64,000 nucleotides of DNA from UA16 sp905478895 (GCA_943788495.1 CALSQO010000002.1:372001-436000); one strand, 5' to 3'; positions 25,781 to 34,709 are shown, numbered from the stretch's first letter. The notes: generated by a model not told the origin, from the sequence alone. Numbers and translations: made by a program.

Positions 25781-27063
25781 TCGTCGTCGTTTTCCGAATC
25801 TTCTTGGGCCTCCACTGCATCGCCATTGGACAGCGTGCGCGAAACGGCCTGGTAAGGGCCTATGACAACTTCATCCGACTCTTGGAGTCCGGACTTGATT
25901 TCGATGTAACGGTTGTCTTGGATGCCCGTTTCCACCACCTTCCATTCGGCGATTCCGTCGACAAGTATGAACACACCCAATTCTGTTTCTTCTTCATCGT
26001 TCTCTTTCTCCCGCGTAGAAACGGATTGGATCGGAATCGAAATAACGTTTTCGGCTCGGCGTGTCAGGATGTCCACTTTGGCGCTCATGCCGGGACGAAA
26101 GGGCGAGATGTTGACCGAGTCATCGTTCTCCAGCATTGCGGAATAACTTTCCGGTTGCAACCGAACCTTCACCGAAAAATTCGTCACTTGATCCATGGCA
26201 AATCCATTGAGTCCAGCATTTAATGCGGTGTTCCCAATTTCAGTCACCGTGCCGCTGAACGTTTCCTCGAGGTAAGCATCTACTTCAATCTCAGCCGCAT
26301 CCTTCATGCTCACGCGCACAATGTCGCTTTCATTGACCTCCACATCCACTTCCATGACAGATAAATCCGAAACCTTCATCACGACTTCTCCTGCAGTGAA
26401 GCCATTGCCTTGGACGCTCTCTCCCACTTCCTTGACCAATGCCGTCACTGTTCCCGATTGGGGGGCAACAAGGGTGGTTCGGGAGAGGTTGTCTTGCGCC
26501 TCTTGGACGGAAGCTTCTGCACTGGAGATGGCGAACTCTGCGCTGCGAATGGATTCGGTAGCAGAAGTAAGCGTTGCCTCTGCCGTGCGAAAATTGGCTT
26601 GTGCCGCATCAAAATCGGCCTGCGACAAAACACGCTCATTGAACAGCTTTTGCGTTCGTTCCCAGCCTTTTTCCGAGGCAAAAAATTGTGCTTCGGCCTG
26701 GGCCCGCTGGGCGCGCGCTGAGGCCAAATTGGACCGAGCGCTATTCGCTGCTGCCTTGGCGCGATTCAATGCAGCTTCGTAAAGGTCTGGGTTGATTTGA
26801 ACAAGAAGATCGCCTTGGGTCACCTGGTCGCCCTCTTTCACGGGCAAGGCGATGATCTGACCGCTGACCTCTGCAGTGATGTTGACCTCGACTTCGGGTT
26901 GGATTTTCCCTGATGCAGAGACGCGTTCAACAATGGTGCGCACGTTTGCTTGCTCAATTTGGACCGTGGTCGCCTCGGTGCTGCCACCAAACCATTTTGC
27001 AGCGACGAGCAAGGCTACGATCAGGACCGAGACAATGATCCAAAAAGTTTTATTTAGCTTCAT
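25777..27063 (-). CDS. Efflux periplasmic adaptor (MacA/HlyD-like)
   Basis: 428 residues. An N-terminal membrane anchor (FWIIVSVLIVALLVAAKWFGG) leads to VSASGKIQPEVEVNITAEVSGQIIALPVKEGDQVTQGDLLVQI, the lipoyl half-motif of membrane fusion proteins. A long Ala- and Glu-rich coiled coil spans about residues 100-195, and TLVAPQSGTVTALVKEVGE gives the second half-motif. The acidic tail (EAQEDSENDDE) is unusual. It lies 10 bases after a TolC-family gene; no MacB-type ABC or RND pump gene follows, so the pump is encoded elsewhere. Confidence 0.87.
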   Translation of the reverse strand: MKLNKTFWIIVSVLIVALLVAAKWFGGSTEATTVQIEQANVRTIVERVSASGKIQPEVEVNITAEVSGQIIALPVKEGDQVTQGDLLVQINPDLYEAALNRAKAAANSARSNLASARAQRAQAEAQFFASEKGWERTQKLFNERVLSQADFDAAQANFRTAEATLTSATESIRSAEFAISSAEASVQEAQDNLSRTTLVAPQSGTVTALVKEVGESVQGNGFTAGEVVMKVSDLSVMEVDVEVNESDIVRVSMKDAAEIEVDAYLEETFSGTVTEIGNTALNAGLNGFAMDQVTNFSVKVRLQPESYSAMLENDDSVNISPFRPGMSAKVDILTRRAENVISIPIQSVSTREKENDEEETELGVFILVDGIAEWKVVETGIQDNRYIEIKSGLQESDEVVIGPYQAVSRTLSNGDAVEAQEDSENDDE

Positions 27064-27072
27064 AGCGTTGGG

Positions 27073-28542
27073 TTATCGAAACGTCAGAGGTTTGCCCATG
27101 TAAAAGTCGAGGATTCGGCTTTTGAAGGCGAGGTCGTATTTCGAGCGGAGCGAACTGACGCGCGCATTGTCCAATCGGGTTCGAGCATCGGCATAATCAA
27201 TCGCAGTTGCTGCTCCAGCTTCGTAGCGCTGTTCGGTATTCTTGAACGCTCGTTCCGAAGCGACCAAGGCTGATTCTTGTGCGACGGTGTTTTGGGACGC
27301 TGCGCGGGCATCAGCCCAAGCAGATTCAATGTTTGCAGTTAACGTTTGCCGCACTTGCTCCAGCTGGTATTGTGCACGGAGCACATTCACTTCCGCTTGC
27401 TCGACCGAGGACTTGACTCCGAAATTATTGAAAATGGGTATGCTCATCGAGAAGAAAACGCTTTGGTTATAATTCCGATTGATTTGATCGCTGAACGGCG
27501 TAGTGATGAATTGGTAAACCTCCTGCTGGGCCACAAGGTCGTATGCCGTGCTGTCATCCACGACCAATGAGCCCAGCACAATATCTTCGGTCGTTGGCGA
27601 TCCGTCCACGGTACGAGAAGCACCGGAATAACCGGTTCCGATGTTGTAGCTGGCAAAAATGCGGGGATACCGCCCACTTCTGGCAAGATTCAATCCAATG
27701 CCCGCATCTTCCACTTGGTATTGCGCTTGAATAATTTCCGGAAAGGAGGCCAGGGCGTGACCAACCGCAGATTCTGGGGAGGGAGGGAGGTTGTTGCGCT
27801 CCAAATCTTCATCCGACGGTCGGACGACCTTAAAATCGTCAGCCTCCGATGCGGGCAGTTGCAATAGCTGCACCAGATTTAACTTGGCAAGGTTTAGGGC
27901 GTTTTGGGTACCGACAATCGTCGCTTCATCCGAGGCGAGCTGGGCTTCGACATCGTATAAATCGAAGGCTGCTGCAGCTCCAGCGTTGACCAAACTCTGC
28001 ATGCGTTCGACTTGACGCGCGGTTGCCTCGCGGTTCAAGTCCGCGACCCGGACAAACTCTTCTTGAAACAATACATTCAAATAGGCACCGGCAATGGTGA
28101 GCACGATATTGTTTTCAGCGATTTCGCGACTGGATAGGGCTGATTTTTGAGCGAGTTTGGCGCGCTGCAGGTTTAGGTGGTTCTGAAACCCATTGAACAG
28201 AACCATTCCGGTCGAGAGTCCAAAGCTGTTGGATCGGATGGCAGAAGATTCTACGAATTGATTCGTAAATGGGTCGATGGTTCGACCAAAGTTGTACCCG
28301 TGGGACAGATTTCCATTGACATTGGGCAAAAATGCACCAATGGCTGATTGGGTTCCAATCTCAGCGCTCACTTCGCCCAGCTGGCCGAGCTTGATTTGGA
28401 TGTTGTGTTCGAAAGCATGGTCGAGGCATTGCTGCAACGACCAAGCGTTTTGCGCGGAGCTGGCATGCGGAAGGCCAAGGCCTGCAGCCACTACAAAGAG
28501 CGCAATGAAAGGGACCGAACTGTCGAAGTAACGTCTGAGCAT
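27073..28542 (-). CDS. TolC-family outer membrane protein
   Basis: 489 residues from ATG at 28542, preferred because a signal peptide follows at once (FIALFVVAAGLGLPHASSAQ); a longer frame to 28635 would overlap the upstream OmpA-like gene by 53 bases. NAWSLQQCLDHAFEHNIQIKLGQLGEVSAEI starts the first OEP repeat, and VVYAQ-type strands and long helices follow, ending in KSRILDFYMGKPLTF, typical of Bacteroidota TolC proteins. It is paired with the adaptor 10 bases downstream. It is distinct from the TolC gene in the RND operon at 15144. Confidence 0.88.
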   Translation of the reverse strand: MLRRYFDSSVPFIALFVVAAGLGLPHASSAQNAWSLQQCLDHAFEHNIQIKLGQLGEVSAEIGTQSAIGAFLPNVNGNLSHGYNFGRTIDPFTNQFVESSAIRSNSFGLSTGMVLFNGFQNHLNLQRAKLAQKSALSSREIAENNIVLTIAGAYLNVLFQEEFVRVADLNREATARQVERMQSLVNAGAAAAFDLYDVEAQLASDEATIVGTQNALNLAKLNLVQLLQLPASEADDFKVVRPSDEDLERNNLPPSPESAVGHALASFPEIIQAQYQVEDAGIGLNLARSGRYPRIFASYNIGTGYSGASRTVDGSPTTEDIVLGSLVVDDSTAYDLVAQQEVYQFITTPFSDQINRNYNQSVFFSMSIPIFNNFGVKSSVEQAEVNVLRAQYQLEQVRQTLTANIESAWADARAASQNTVAQESALVASERAFKNTEQRYEAGAATAIDYADARTRLDNARVSSLRSKYDLAFKSRILDFYMGKPLTFR

Positions 28543-28582
28543 AGCCAAAAATAAAGCAATGCAGCCTCCATGCGTCATTTTT

Positions 28583-29347
28583 TCAATAATTGGTAACCCG
28601 AACGGTGATGCGTTGCGCTGCTTCCGCCTCTTCAATGGATTGCGGCGCCGCTAGCTTCGCATAGTCATCTTCCAGTGGATCAATGGCCAATCGATTGGGG
28701 TTTACCCCGGAACTGACCAAATACTCAAAGACCGCTCGCGCTCGCGCTCGACGCGCCATCTCGGCATCTTCATATGCGCTTTCGTAACCGAGGTTGCTCT
28801 GAATTGCGATGGCAATGGTCGGGTTCACCTCCACAAAAGACAGCAGCGCTTCGAGGGTGGGGATGGAAGAAAAGTACAAATCATTGGTGCCCGGATAAAA
28901 AACAATGGGTTCCAATTCAACTTCCAAACCAACAGCGAGGGGAGCCAGCCGCAATGTGTCATGCAGCACATCGGGACTTGCATAAATACGGTCGCTGAAG
29001 AGCATGTAATCGGGCTCGACACAGATGCGCGTGTAGCGGCGTTGTGATTGCAACTTGAGCATGGCCTCCTTTTGAATGTGAACAGAAACGGGTTTGCGCG
29101 GATTCAATCCTTCCACCGTGAGCTCTACATCCAACGAGCGGTTGCTTTCGGCATCTTTGACGGTCCATGTCTGATTCACTGGATCATCTGTCACCGAGCC
29201 TGCATCCAGCCATGGACTGCGTTCGACCGTAAATTGGGCGAAGAGCGGTGTCGCCATAGCCATGGCAATGAGGAACGAGAGCATGCGGCATGCGGCAGCG
29301 AGTGCCGAGGGGAAGCGGAAAGCGCTTGAGGGTGATTTTGTTCGCAT
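28583..29347 (-). CDS. Exported protein with OmpA-like C-terminal domain
   Basis: 254 residues from ATG at 29347. A signal peptide (MLSFLIAMAMATPLFAQ) is preceded by a rather long basic segment, so a later start at its internal Met is possible. The last third, FYPGTNDLYFSSIPTLEALLSFVEVNPTIAIAIQSNLG, then MARRARARAVFEYLVSSGVNPNRLAIDPL, follows the OmpA/MotB peptidoglycan-binding layout, though the Asp-Arg pair is only partly conserved. It starts two bases after the stop of a small CxxC membrane protein gene and lies between oxidase-assembly and efflux genes. A role in anchoring to peptidoglycan is a family-level inference. Confidence 0.65.
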   Translation of the reverse strand: MRTKSPSSAFRFPSALAAACRMLSFLIAMAMATPLFAQFTVERSPWLDAGSVTDDPVNQTWTVKDAESNRSLDVELTVEGLNPRKPVSVHIQKEAMLKLQSQRRYTRICVEPDYMLFSDRIYASPDVLHDTLRLAPLAVGLEVELEPIVFYPGTNDLYFSSIPTLEALLSFVEVNPTIAIAIQSNLGYESAYEDAEMARRARARAVFEYLVSSGVNPNRLAIDPLEDDYAKLAAPQSIEEAEAAQRITVRVTNY

Positions 29348-29349
29348 GT

Positions 29350-29598
29350 TTAAGAAGTAGAATCGTCTTTCCACTTCCTATAAATTACGAAAAAAAGGGC
29401 GGATAACAAAATGTAAGGCACCGCCATGAGGTAGAGAATTCCCTTGTTGAGCCCTGCACCCAGTCCGCCGTCAGCGGCGCTGTCTTCGGCAACCGCTTTG
29501 CACATGACGCATTGCGCATCGGCGGGCAAGGCCACGGCAAGCAGAACAAAAGCAAGGAGAAGTGCGCTGGTGCGCTTGCAGAAAATCTTGGCGTTCAT
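29350..29598 (-). CDS. Small CxxC membrane protein of the oxidase-assembly cluster
   Basis: 82 residues: a signal-like helix (ALLLAFVLLAVALPADAQ), then CVMCKAVAEDS with a CxxC pair, GLGAGLNKGILYLMAVPYILLSALFFVIYRKWK giving a second helix, and a short charged tail. Small proteins of this pattern are regular neighbours of cytochrome oxidase assembly genes in Bacteroidota. The CxxC pair could bind a metal or act in thiol redox; no experimental role is known to me. The gene sits 19 bases from the DUF420 gene. Confidence 0.7.
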   Translation of the reverse strand: MNAKIFCKRTSALLLAFVLLAVALPADAQCVMCKAVAEDSAADGGLGAGLNKGILYLMAVPYILLSALFFVIYRKWKDDSTS

Positions 29599-29617
29599 CA
29601 GGATGGGATGGATGGCA

Positions 29618-30157
29618 TCAGTGCGGGTAATACGGGGAGATCATCCAGTAAACGATGACGCCGGTCGCGGTCACGTACAACCAAATGGGCCATGTGATTT
29701 TTGCGATTTTGCGGTGTTTTTCTACTTGCATGCCCAGTCCTCTGACATACGTGAAGAGGACCAAAGGAATGATTCCAGTGGACAAGAGAATATGCGAAAC
29801 CAAGATGATGAAGTACACCGTTCGAATCCATCCTTCCCCTCCGAATTTGGTGGATTCGGTGGTCAGGTGAAAGGCAACGTAACTGACCAAAAACAACATG
29901 CTCAGGGCCAAGGCCGTCGTCGTAAACGCCCGGTGTACCTTGATGTTCTTGTTTTTGATGGCGACGAATGCGCCGATGAGGCAAAGAAAGGCCGTACCAT
30001 TGAAGTACGCATTGAGCTTGGGAAGAATATAGAGGGACGCTTTTACTTCGTCGGAGAGGTTTTCGACGGGTGGGATCAAAAACAGCAGAGCGACCGCGGC
30101 GGGGATGACTACCGCCATCGTCCAAATGAATCGTTTGATGTTGCGTTCGTTTTCCAT
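29618..30157 (-). CDS. DUF420 membrane protein (CtaM-like oxidase assembly factor)
   Basis: 179 residues from ATG at 30157; a longer frame extends into the SCO gene but carries no family sequence. Five hydrophobic segments are visible (WTMAVVIPAAVALLFLIPP, AYFNGTAFLCLIGAFVAI, TTTALALSMLFLVSYVAFHL, YFIILVSHILLSTGIIPLVLFTYV, WPIWLYVTATGVIVYWM), with His in KVHRAFT and YVAFHL and in LVSHILL, as in DUF420. In Firmicutes the homologue CtaM is needed for haem-A-containing terminal oxidases. Here it follows the SCO gene by seven bases. Confidence 0.87.
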   Translation of the reverse strand: MENERNIKRFIWTMAVVIPAAVALLFLIPPVENLSDEVKASLYILPKLNAYFNGTAFLCLIGAFVAIKNKNIKVHRAFTTTALALSMLFLVSYVAFHLTTESTKFGGEGWIRTVYFIILVSHILLSTGIIPLVLFTYVRGLGMQVEKHRKIAKITWPIWLYVTATGVIVYWMISPYYPH

Positions 30158-30164
30158 TGGGTTG

Positions 30165-31418
30165 TTAAGGGTTGGTTTCCGGTTGGATCCAAAGCCGGTA
30201 TGCATCTGCCATGAGTCGATCGACTTCTTCGGTGCTTGTGCCGTCGTAATAGCCTCTGATTTGGTCTTGGGCATCGATCAAGGCGAAGGTGTCGCTATGG
30301 AAAATTCCGCCGGCTGCCGTATCGCTCTCAATGGCCGTGAGAAAATAGCCGTTTCGGGCCAGGTCATAGATTGCTTCTTTTTCTCCTGTCAGCATTTCCC
30401 AAACGGCCGGGTTCCTTCCCAGCTTCTGACCATATTCCTCCAGCTTTTGGGGGGAATCATGCTCGGGGTCTACCGAATGACTCAAGAGGAGGATGTCATT
30501 TTGCATTCCACGGTCAATCAATTGGGCCTGTAGCCGTGCCATTTGGCTCGACATGATTGGACAAATGGTGGGGCAGCGGGTGAAAAAGAAGTCGACGATT
30601 CGCAGGCGATTTTGGACGTCGCGGTGGGAGAATTCGGAGCCGTTGGCCGCTGTCAAAGCAAAGGCTGGAACGGTATGCCCTGGAGGCCCTAGAATAGGTA
30701 GGGGCGATTCGTCGGTGAGCCGTGCCAGCGCTTTCTTGCGCTCATACGCCGCTTCGTCCATCTCCTTTTGCAGTAGCGCAATGTCTTCCACAGCATCTTT
30801 GATCGCATCTTCTGAAGCCGCATGGTAGACCCCGCGCAGGTAGCCGGCTCCATCTACCAACCAGAGCGTTGCAATGTTGTTGGGTTCAGCTTCATCGCGT
30901 TGGATCATAAAGGACTCCCGCACAATGCCATCGATCTGCGCTTGGTCGCCTGTCAGAAATTGCCACTTGTCTGAAAAACCATTGTATCGGGTATTGCGAT
31001 CTACGTATTTTTTCAGCACTTCTGGCTGGTCGTGGGCAGCGTCCAATGTGAAGCATACCGTCATGATATCACTCTCGTCGCGGTACCGAAAGTTTGGCCA
31101 GAGCAATTGCTTCGTAAACTGGGCGACGTGTGGCGCATTGGTGGGGAAAAAGGCCGCAATCCAGACTTTGCCGTTCAACTTTTCGGAGTCAAAAGGTTCT
31201 CCGTTGTGGTTGATCAAGGAAAACCGTTCGATGCGCTGTGCCTGCTCAGACCATTCGTCCAATGTGCCTTCTGCTGTGTAATACGGAAGGGTGTTGAAAT
31301 GATGGTCTCCATCAATTCCCAAAATCAGCAAGCCCGTGAGCGGCAGACCGAGCATAATGCTCAGGAGGTAAACGTATTTCCGAATGGTATTGGAGCGACG
31401 ATGTTTCACAGGAATCAA
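30165..31418 (-). CDS. SCO-family protein with two SCO domains, first one degenerate
   Basis: 417 residues. One N-terminal membrane anchor (YLLSIMLGLPLTGLLILG). The second thioredoxin-fold domain (about 245-410) is a normal SCO1/SenC domain: FFFTRCPTICPIMSS with C282 and C286, and FHSDTFALID with the copper-binding His near residue 379. The first domain (about 65-200) has the same order of strands, but the CxxxC site reads FFPTNAPHVAQ and the His site NNIATLWLVD, so it cannot bind copper in the usual way. SCO proteins deliver copper to the CuA site of oxidase subunit II. The start is TTG at 31418 or GTG at 31409. It lies between coxIV and DUF420. Confidence 0.85.
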   Translation of the reverse strand: MIPVKHRRSNTIRKYVYLLSIMLGLPLTGLLILGIDGDHHFNTLPYYTAEGTLDEWSEQAQRIERFSLINHNGEPFDSEKLNGKVWIAAFFPTNAPHVAQFTKQLLWPNFRYRDESDIMTVCFTLDAAHDQPEVLKKYVDRNTRYNGFSDKWQFLTGDQAQIDGIVRESFMIQRDEAEPNNIATLWLVDGAGYLRGVYHAASEDAIKDAVEDIALLQKEMDEAAYERKKALARLTDESPLPILGPPGHTVPAFALTAANGSEFSHRDVQNRLRIVDFFFTRCPTICPIMSSQMARLQAQLIDRGMQNDILLLSHSVDPEHDSPQKLEEYGQKLGRNPAVWEMLTGEKEAIYDLARNGYFLTAIESDTAAGGIFHSDTFALIDAQDQIRGYYDGTSTEEVDRLMADAYRLWIQPETNP

Positions 31419-31457
31419 ACCCTTTCAACAAGGGCGAAGTTCACATGCTGATGGAAA

Positions 31458-31835
31458 TCAGTGAAACAGGGTGGAGTTGCTCAAGTGGCCAAACCCTTCC
31501 GAGATGGCAATGAAGAGCAAGTATCCGATGAAGAGCATGTACGGCGCCAAAACAACTTTTTTGAGGTTGGGTCGTTCATCTCCTAAGTGCATAAACACAA
31601 GCACGATGTACGCTGCCTTCACGAGGGTCAAAATCACAAACGTCCACTTGATCATGCTCCAGGTGAAGGTCTCTGCTCGCTTGAAGTAGATGCCCATGAA
31701 GACTTCTGCGGTGGTCAGGAAGGTCAAGATGGCGGTTACTTTCCAAACATTTTTGCGAATGGCAGCACCCTCCTCCTCGCTGTGGTGCGCATTCAATGCG
31801 TAGCTGTCGTTCACTATGAGATCGTCGCGTTCCAT
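31458..31835 (-). CDS. Cytochrome c oxidase subunit IV, prokaryotic type
   Basis: 125 residues with three membrane helices (VTAILTFLTTAEVFMGIYF, WTFVILTLVKAAYIVLVFMHL, LAPYMLFIGYLLFIAI). The second helix ends in the family's characteristic FMHL and the N-terminus has a His-rich lead (LNAHHSEEE). This is the small subunit of caa3/aa3-type oxidases. It lies 39 bases after coxIII and before the SCO gene. Confidence 0.88.
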   Translation of the reverse strand: MERDDLIVNDSYALNAHHSEEEGAAIRKNVWKVTAILTFLTTAEVFMGIYFKRAETFTWSMIKWTFVILTLVKAAYIVLVFMHLGDERPNLKKVVLAPYMLFIGYLLFIAISEGFGHLSNSTLFH

Positions 31836-31874
31836 GTCTTTAGAATTAGAAGGTTATCCGTGCGCAGCGCAGAA

Positions 31875-32855
31875 TCAGATGAGGTAGAAGAATGTAAAAA
31901 CGAAGACCCAAACGAGGTCTACGAAGTGCCAGTAGAGACCAATTTTCTCCACCATTTCATAGTGCTTTCGGCGTTCGAATACGCCGCGGTAGGCCATGAA
32001 GAAAATGATGATGTTGATGACTACACCCGAGAATACGTGGAAACCGTGAAACCCCGTGATGAAGAAAAAGAAGTTTGCATACGCCTGCTGAACGGCATAT
32101 TCGTTGTCATGCATGTTTGCGCCGAACGCAAAGGATTCCGAGCGCGCATTCCACAATTTCATCGCTTCATCGCCGCTGACGTGCGATTCATTTTCGATGT
32201 ATTTGTTGATCGTGAGCGAGTGGAGTTCGGCTTCATGCGTGTGCTCTCCATTCTGCACAAGCTTGACGCCGTGGTCGCTGTCCTGCAACGTCACCATTGG
32301 GTCGCCCTCGAGCCATGGCTCAGCGAGGTGGCCGAAATGATGGTCCATGTAGACTGCATCTCCTTTGTTCAAGTTGAACGTTTGGCCGTTGTCGGCGCTG
32401 ACCGTCACGTTTTCAGCGAGCAGGTAAGTGCCTCCGCTGCCGTGGATAAAGTGCGACCACTCCCAGGCTTGCGATCCCAAAAAGAAGAATCCACCAATGA
32501 TGGTCAAGCCCAACCATTTGACAACTCCGCTCTTGTCGTTGCGGTGTCCGGCCTCAACGGCCAACACCATGGTGACCGATGATACAATCAAGATGAAGGT
32601 CATCAGGGCCACATAAATGAGCGGGTATTCGCCATCCAAACCGGGCAAGGAACGGAACACTTGCTCTCCAATGGGCCAAGCATCCGTGCTGCTCGCTCGT
32701 ACAAAACCATAAGCGGTAAGCAATCCTCCAAACGTCAAGGCGTCTGAAACGAGGAAGTACCACATCATCATTTTACCGTAACTCACGCTGAAAGGAGATT
32801 GACCTCCTCCCCAGAGTTCCTCTTTCGAAATCGATTTTGTTGCTTCTCCGCCCAT
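31875..32855 (-). CDS. Cytochrome c oxidase subunit III (second copy, with large loop insert)
   Basis: 326 residues, longer than the usual 190-260. Helices start at YGKMMMWYFLVSDALTFGGLL, and the end WHFVDLVWVFVFTFFYLI, with ITGFHGFHVFSGVVI, is classic subunit III. Between GSQAWEWSHFIHG and NFFFFITGFHGFHV lies a hydrophilic insert of about 100 residues, rich in His and acidic residues (VYMDHHFGHLAEP, GEHTHEAELHSL). It lies on the loop between two helices, so it should be exposed on one face of the oxidase. The first subunit III gene is 115 bases upstream, and subunits I and II are not in the window. Confidence 0.9.
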   Translation of the reverse strand: MGGEATKSISKEELWGGGQSPFSVSYGKMMMWYFLVSDALTFGGLLTAYGFVRASSTDAWPIGEQVFRSLPGLDGEYPLIYVALMTFILIVSSVTMVLAVEAGHRNDKSGVVKWLGLTIIGGFFFLGSQAWEWSHFIHGSGGTYLLAENVTVSADNGQTFNLNKGDAVYMDHHFGHLAEPWLEGDPMVTLQDSDHGVKLVQNGEHTHEAELHSLTINKYIENESHVSGDEAMKLWNARSESFAFGANMHDNEYAVQQAYANFFFFITGFHGFHVFSGVVINIIIFFMAYRGVFERRKHYEMVEKIGLYWHFVDLVWVFVFTFFYLI

Positions 32856-32871
32856 GGTTCGAATTTGGCGG

Positions 32872-32879
32872 CAAATTTA
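32872..32879 (-). promoter_or_regulatory. -7 element between the two coxIII genes
   Basis: On the minus strand TAAATTTG matches TAnnTTTG and lies 16 bases before the start of the second coxIII gene. No clear TTG at -33 was found. It lies in the only sizeable gap (115 bases) of the oxidase-assembly run, so an internal promoter is plausible. Confidence 0.45.
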
Positions 32880-32970
32880 TGCAATCAACGGCAAAAAAGC
32901 ACCTTCTGAGGGCAATCGAAATCAAACGATGCGATGCCCCAGGCAAGAAATGCCTGATTCCAGCCTTCCC

Positions 32971-33777
32971 TTAGTGGTAGTAGAAGAGGAAGGCGAACAA
33001 GTAAAGCCAAAGTGCTCCCATGAAATGCCAGTAGATGCTGAGGGATTCAAGCCGCACCACGTCTCCGCCATGAATCACCCCTTGGTAAACTCGTATTCCA
33101 TTTATAATCAAGTAGATGAATCCAAATGTCAAGTGCAAAATGTGCACCGCTATCAGGGCCCACAGGTAGCCGCCGCCCGAGTTGGAAGTGCGGGCAACGT
33201 CCCGTGTGATGGGGCGAACCATCAAGGCGTCATTGGCCGCATAAAACGCTTCCCGTTCCGAACTGTACACCAATGGAAGTCCATTTCGGTACACCACGTA
33301 ATCTTCCCCGTAGACGGCAGGACCCTCCATCATGGCCTCAATGCTGTTCCAACGGTACGTCTCAGCACCGGATTCGTGTTCGCTGATTGTCCAACCCATT
33401 CCCATTTCTGCCAAACGTTTCCAGCCTTCGGCTTGGCTCACGGTGAAACCAATGCCCATGGCCAAGGTCAACCCCAATCCGATGATGGCGTTTGTTTTTT
33501 GTGCGGATCGCATGGACCGCACCGCCCACCACAATGCAGCAGAGGAAAGCACAAGCAGTGCATTGGATACCCAAAAAGCAGGCGTAGGAGACACATGTAC
33601 CCAAAATTGTCCCATGTTGGAGACGATATAGGCACTGGTGAACCCTGCAAACAACATGACGATGGCGAAGACGATGAAGTACATCAGCATCTTTTTCGTT
33701 CGCTCTCGAATCTTGGGGTCCAGCCCCTCGAAAACGTTCATTTTCGGGGTGGTTTTTTCGGTAGTAGTATCGTTCAT
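32971..33777 (-). CDS. Cytochrome c oxidase subunit III (first copy)
   Basis: 268 residues from ATG at 33777; an upstream in-frame extension overlaps ctaB and is unlikely. Helices include KMLMYFIVFAIVMLFAGFTSAYIV, FWVSNALLVLSSAALWWAV and LWALIAVHILHLTFGFIYLI, ending with IYWHFMGALWLYLFAFLFYYH. It carries its own inserted soluble loop (about residues 135-190, with SEHESGAETYRW and YVVYRNGLPLVY). Two consecutive coxIII genes after ctaB is the normal arrangement in many Bacteroidota. Seven bases separate it from ctaB. Confidence 0.9.
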   Translation of the reverse strand: MNDTTTEKTTPKMNVFEGLDPKIRERTKKMLMYFIVFAIVMLFAGFTSAYIVSNMGQFWVHVSPTPAFWVSNALLVLSSAALWWAVRSMRSAQKTNAIIGLGLTLAMGIGFTVSQAEGWKRLAEMGMGWTISEHESGAETYRWNSIEAMMEGPAVYGEDYVVYRNGLPLVYSSEREAFYAANDALMVRPITRDVARTSNSGGGYLWALIAVHILHLTFGFIYLIINGIRVYQGVIHGGDVVRLESLSIYWHFMGALWLYLFAFLFYYH

Positions 33778-33784
33778 GGTTTCA

Positions 33785-34648
33785 TCAAATCTTGTCCAAA
33801 ACGAAGGCAAGTTGCACGATAGGCAGGTAAGCAAAGGAGGCGAACATCAACGTTCGGGCATGTTTCATGTCCAGGGTTTGATGCAACCGGTAGGCCGGGA
33901 CGGCGAAAAGCAGGCCGCTCAAAATGGCTACTGTCAGTGCGATATTGCCCACCATCGGGTCGCCTGTTGGGAGTGCCCAAGGCAAGAGAGACGCTGGGAT
34001 GCAAAACAACGTGTAAACAAAAATTTGCCACGCACTTCGCTTGGTCCTTCCGGCTCGGAAGGGAAGCATGAAGTATCCTGCTTTCTGATAATCGTCGTGG
34101 GCCAACCAAGCGATGGCCCAAAAATGGGGGAACTGCCACATGAATTGAACAGCAAAAAGGGTTCCAGGTTCAATTCCAAAATCACCTGTTGCGGCAACGT
34201 ATCCAATCATCGGCGGGAGTGCTCCGGGAATGGCTCCCACAAACACGCTCATGGTTGTTTTGGCCTTGAGCGGTGTGTAAATGAAGGCATAGGACACCAA
34301 GGCTGCAACGCCGAGCCAACCGCTCAGCGGATTGAGTCCAAAAAGACAACCTAGGCCGATGGCGCCCGCAATGATGCTGTAAGCCAATGCCGCACCGGTC
34401 CCCATTCGGCCGGTTGGAAGTGGACGATCTGCGGTTCTGCTCATCAGCCCATCCACCCGTTTTTCAATGATTTGATTCAACCCATTTGATGCACCCGTGA
34501 GCAGATAGCCGCCAATGGTGAGCATCAAAAAGCTGCGAATGTCCATGCTTTCTACGGCCATGAACCATCCTAGAATGGCGGAGACCACGACAAAAAATCC
34601 GAGGCGGACTTTGAAAAGCGAGGCGATGTCTTTGATGCGTTCGTTCAT
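33785..34648 (-). CDS. ctaB: Protohaem IX farnesyltransferase (haem O synthase)
   Basis: 287 residues with about nine membrane segments. NGLNQIIEKRVDGLMSRTADRPLPTGRM contains the conserved prenyltransferase Asp-rich region, and YTPLKAKTTMSVFVGAIPGALPPMIGYVA is the second signature. The enzyme adds a farnesyl group to haem B, making haem O, the precursor of haem A of the oxidase whose assembly genes follow directly. It is the first gene of the run; a -7 element lies about 30 bases upstream. Confidence 0.95.
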   Translation of the reverse strand: MNERIKDIASLFKVRLGFFVVVSAILGWFMAVESMDIRSFLMLTIGGYLLTGASNGLNQIIEKRVDGLMSRTADRPLPTGRMGTGAALAYSIIAGAIGLGCLFGLNPLSGWLGVAALVSYAFIYTPLKAKTTMSVFVGAIPGALPPMIGYVAATGDFGIEPGTLFAVQFMWQFPHFWAIAWLAHDDYQKAGYFMLPFRAGRTKRSAWQIFVYTLFCIPASLLPWALPTGDPMVGNIALTVAILSGLLFAVPAYRLHQTLDMKHARTLMFASFAYLPIVQLAFVLDKI

Positions 34649-34679
34649 GTATGAATCGTCTGGTATTGACTTGGGCGTG

Positions 34680-34687
34680 CAAAATTA
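34680..34687 (-). promoter_or_regulatory. -7 element upstream of ctaB
   Basis: Minus-strand TAATTTTG fits TAnnTTTG and lies 31 bases before the ctaB start, in the 61-base gap after the Wzi-like gene. A TTG at proper -33 spacing was not found. It may drive the ctaB-to-DUF420 genes. Confidence 0.45.
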
Positions 34688-34709
34688 CATCCCGTCAGCG
34701 GATATTGAG

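Noticed and set aside
31587..33822. Long plus-strand frames across the coxIII and coxIV genes
   Set aside because: They are antisense to clear oxidase genes and encode no recognisable family, signal peptide or strand pattern.
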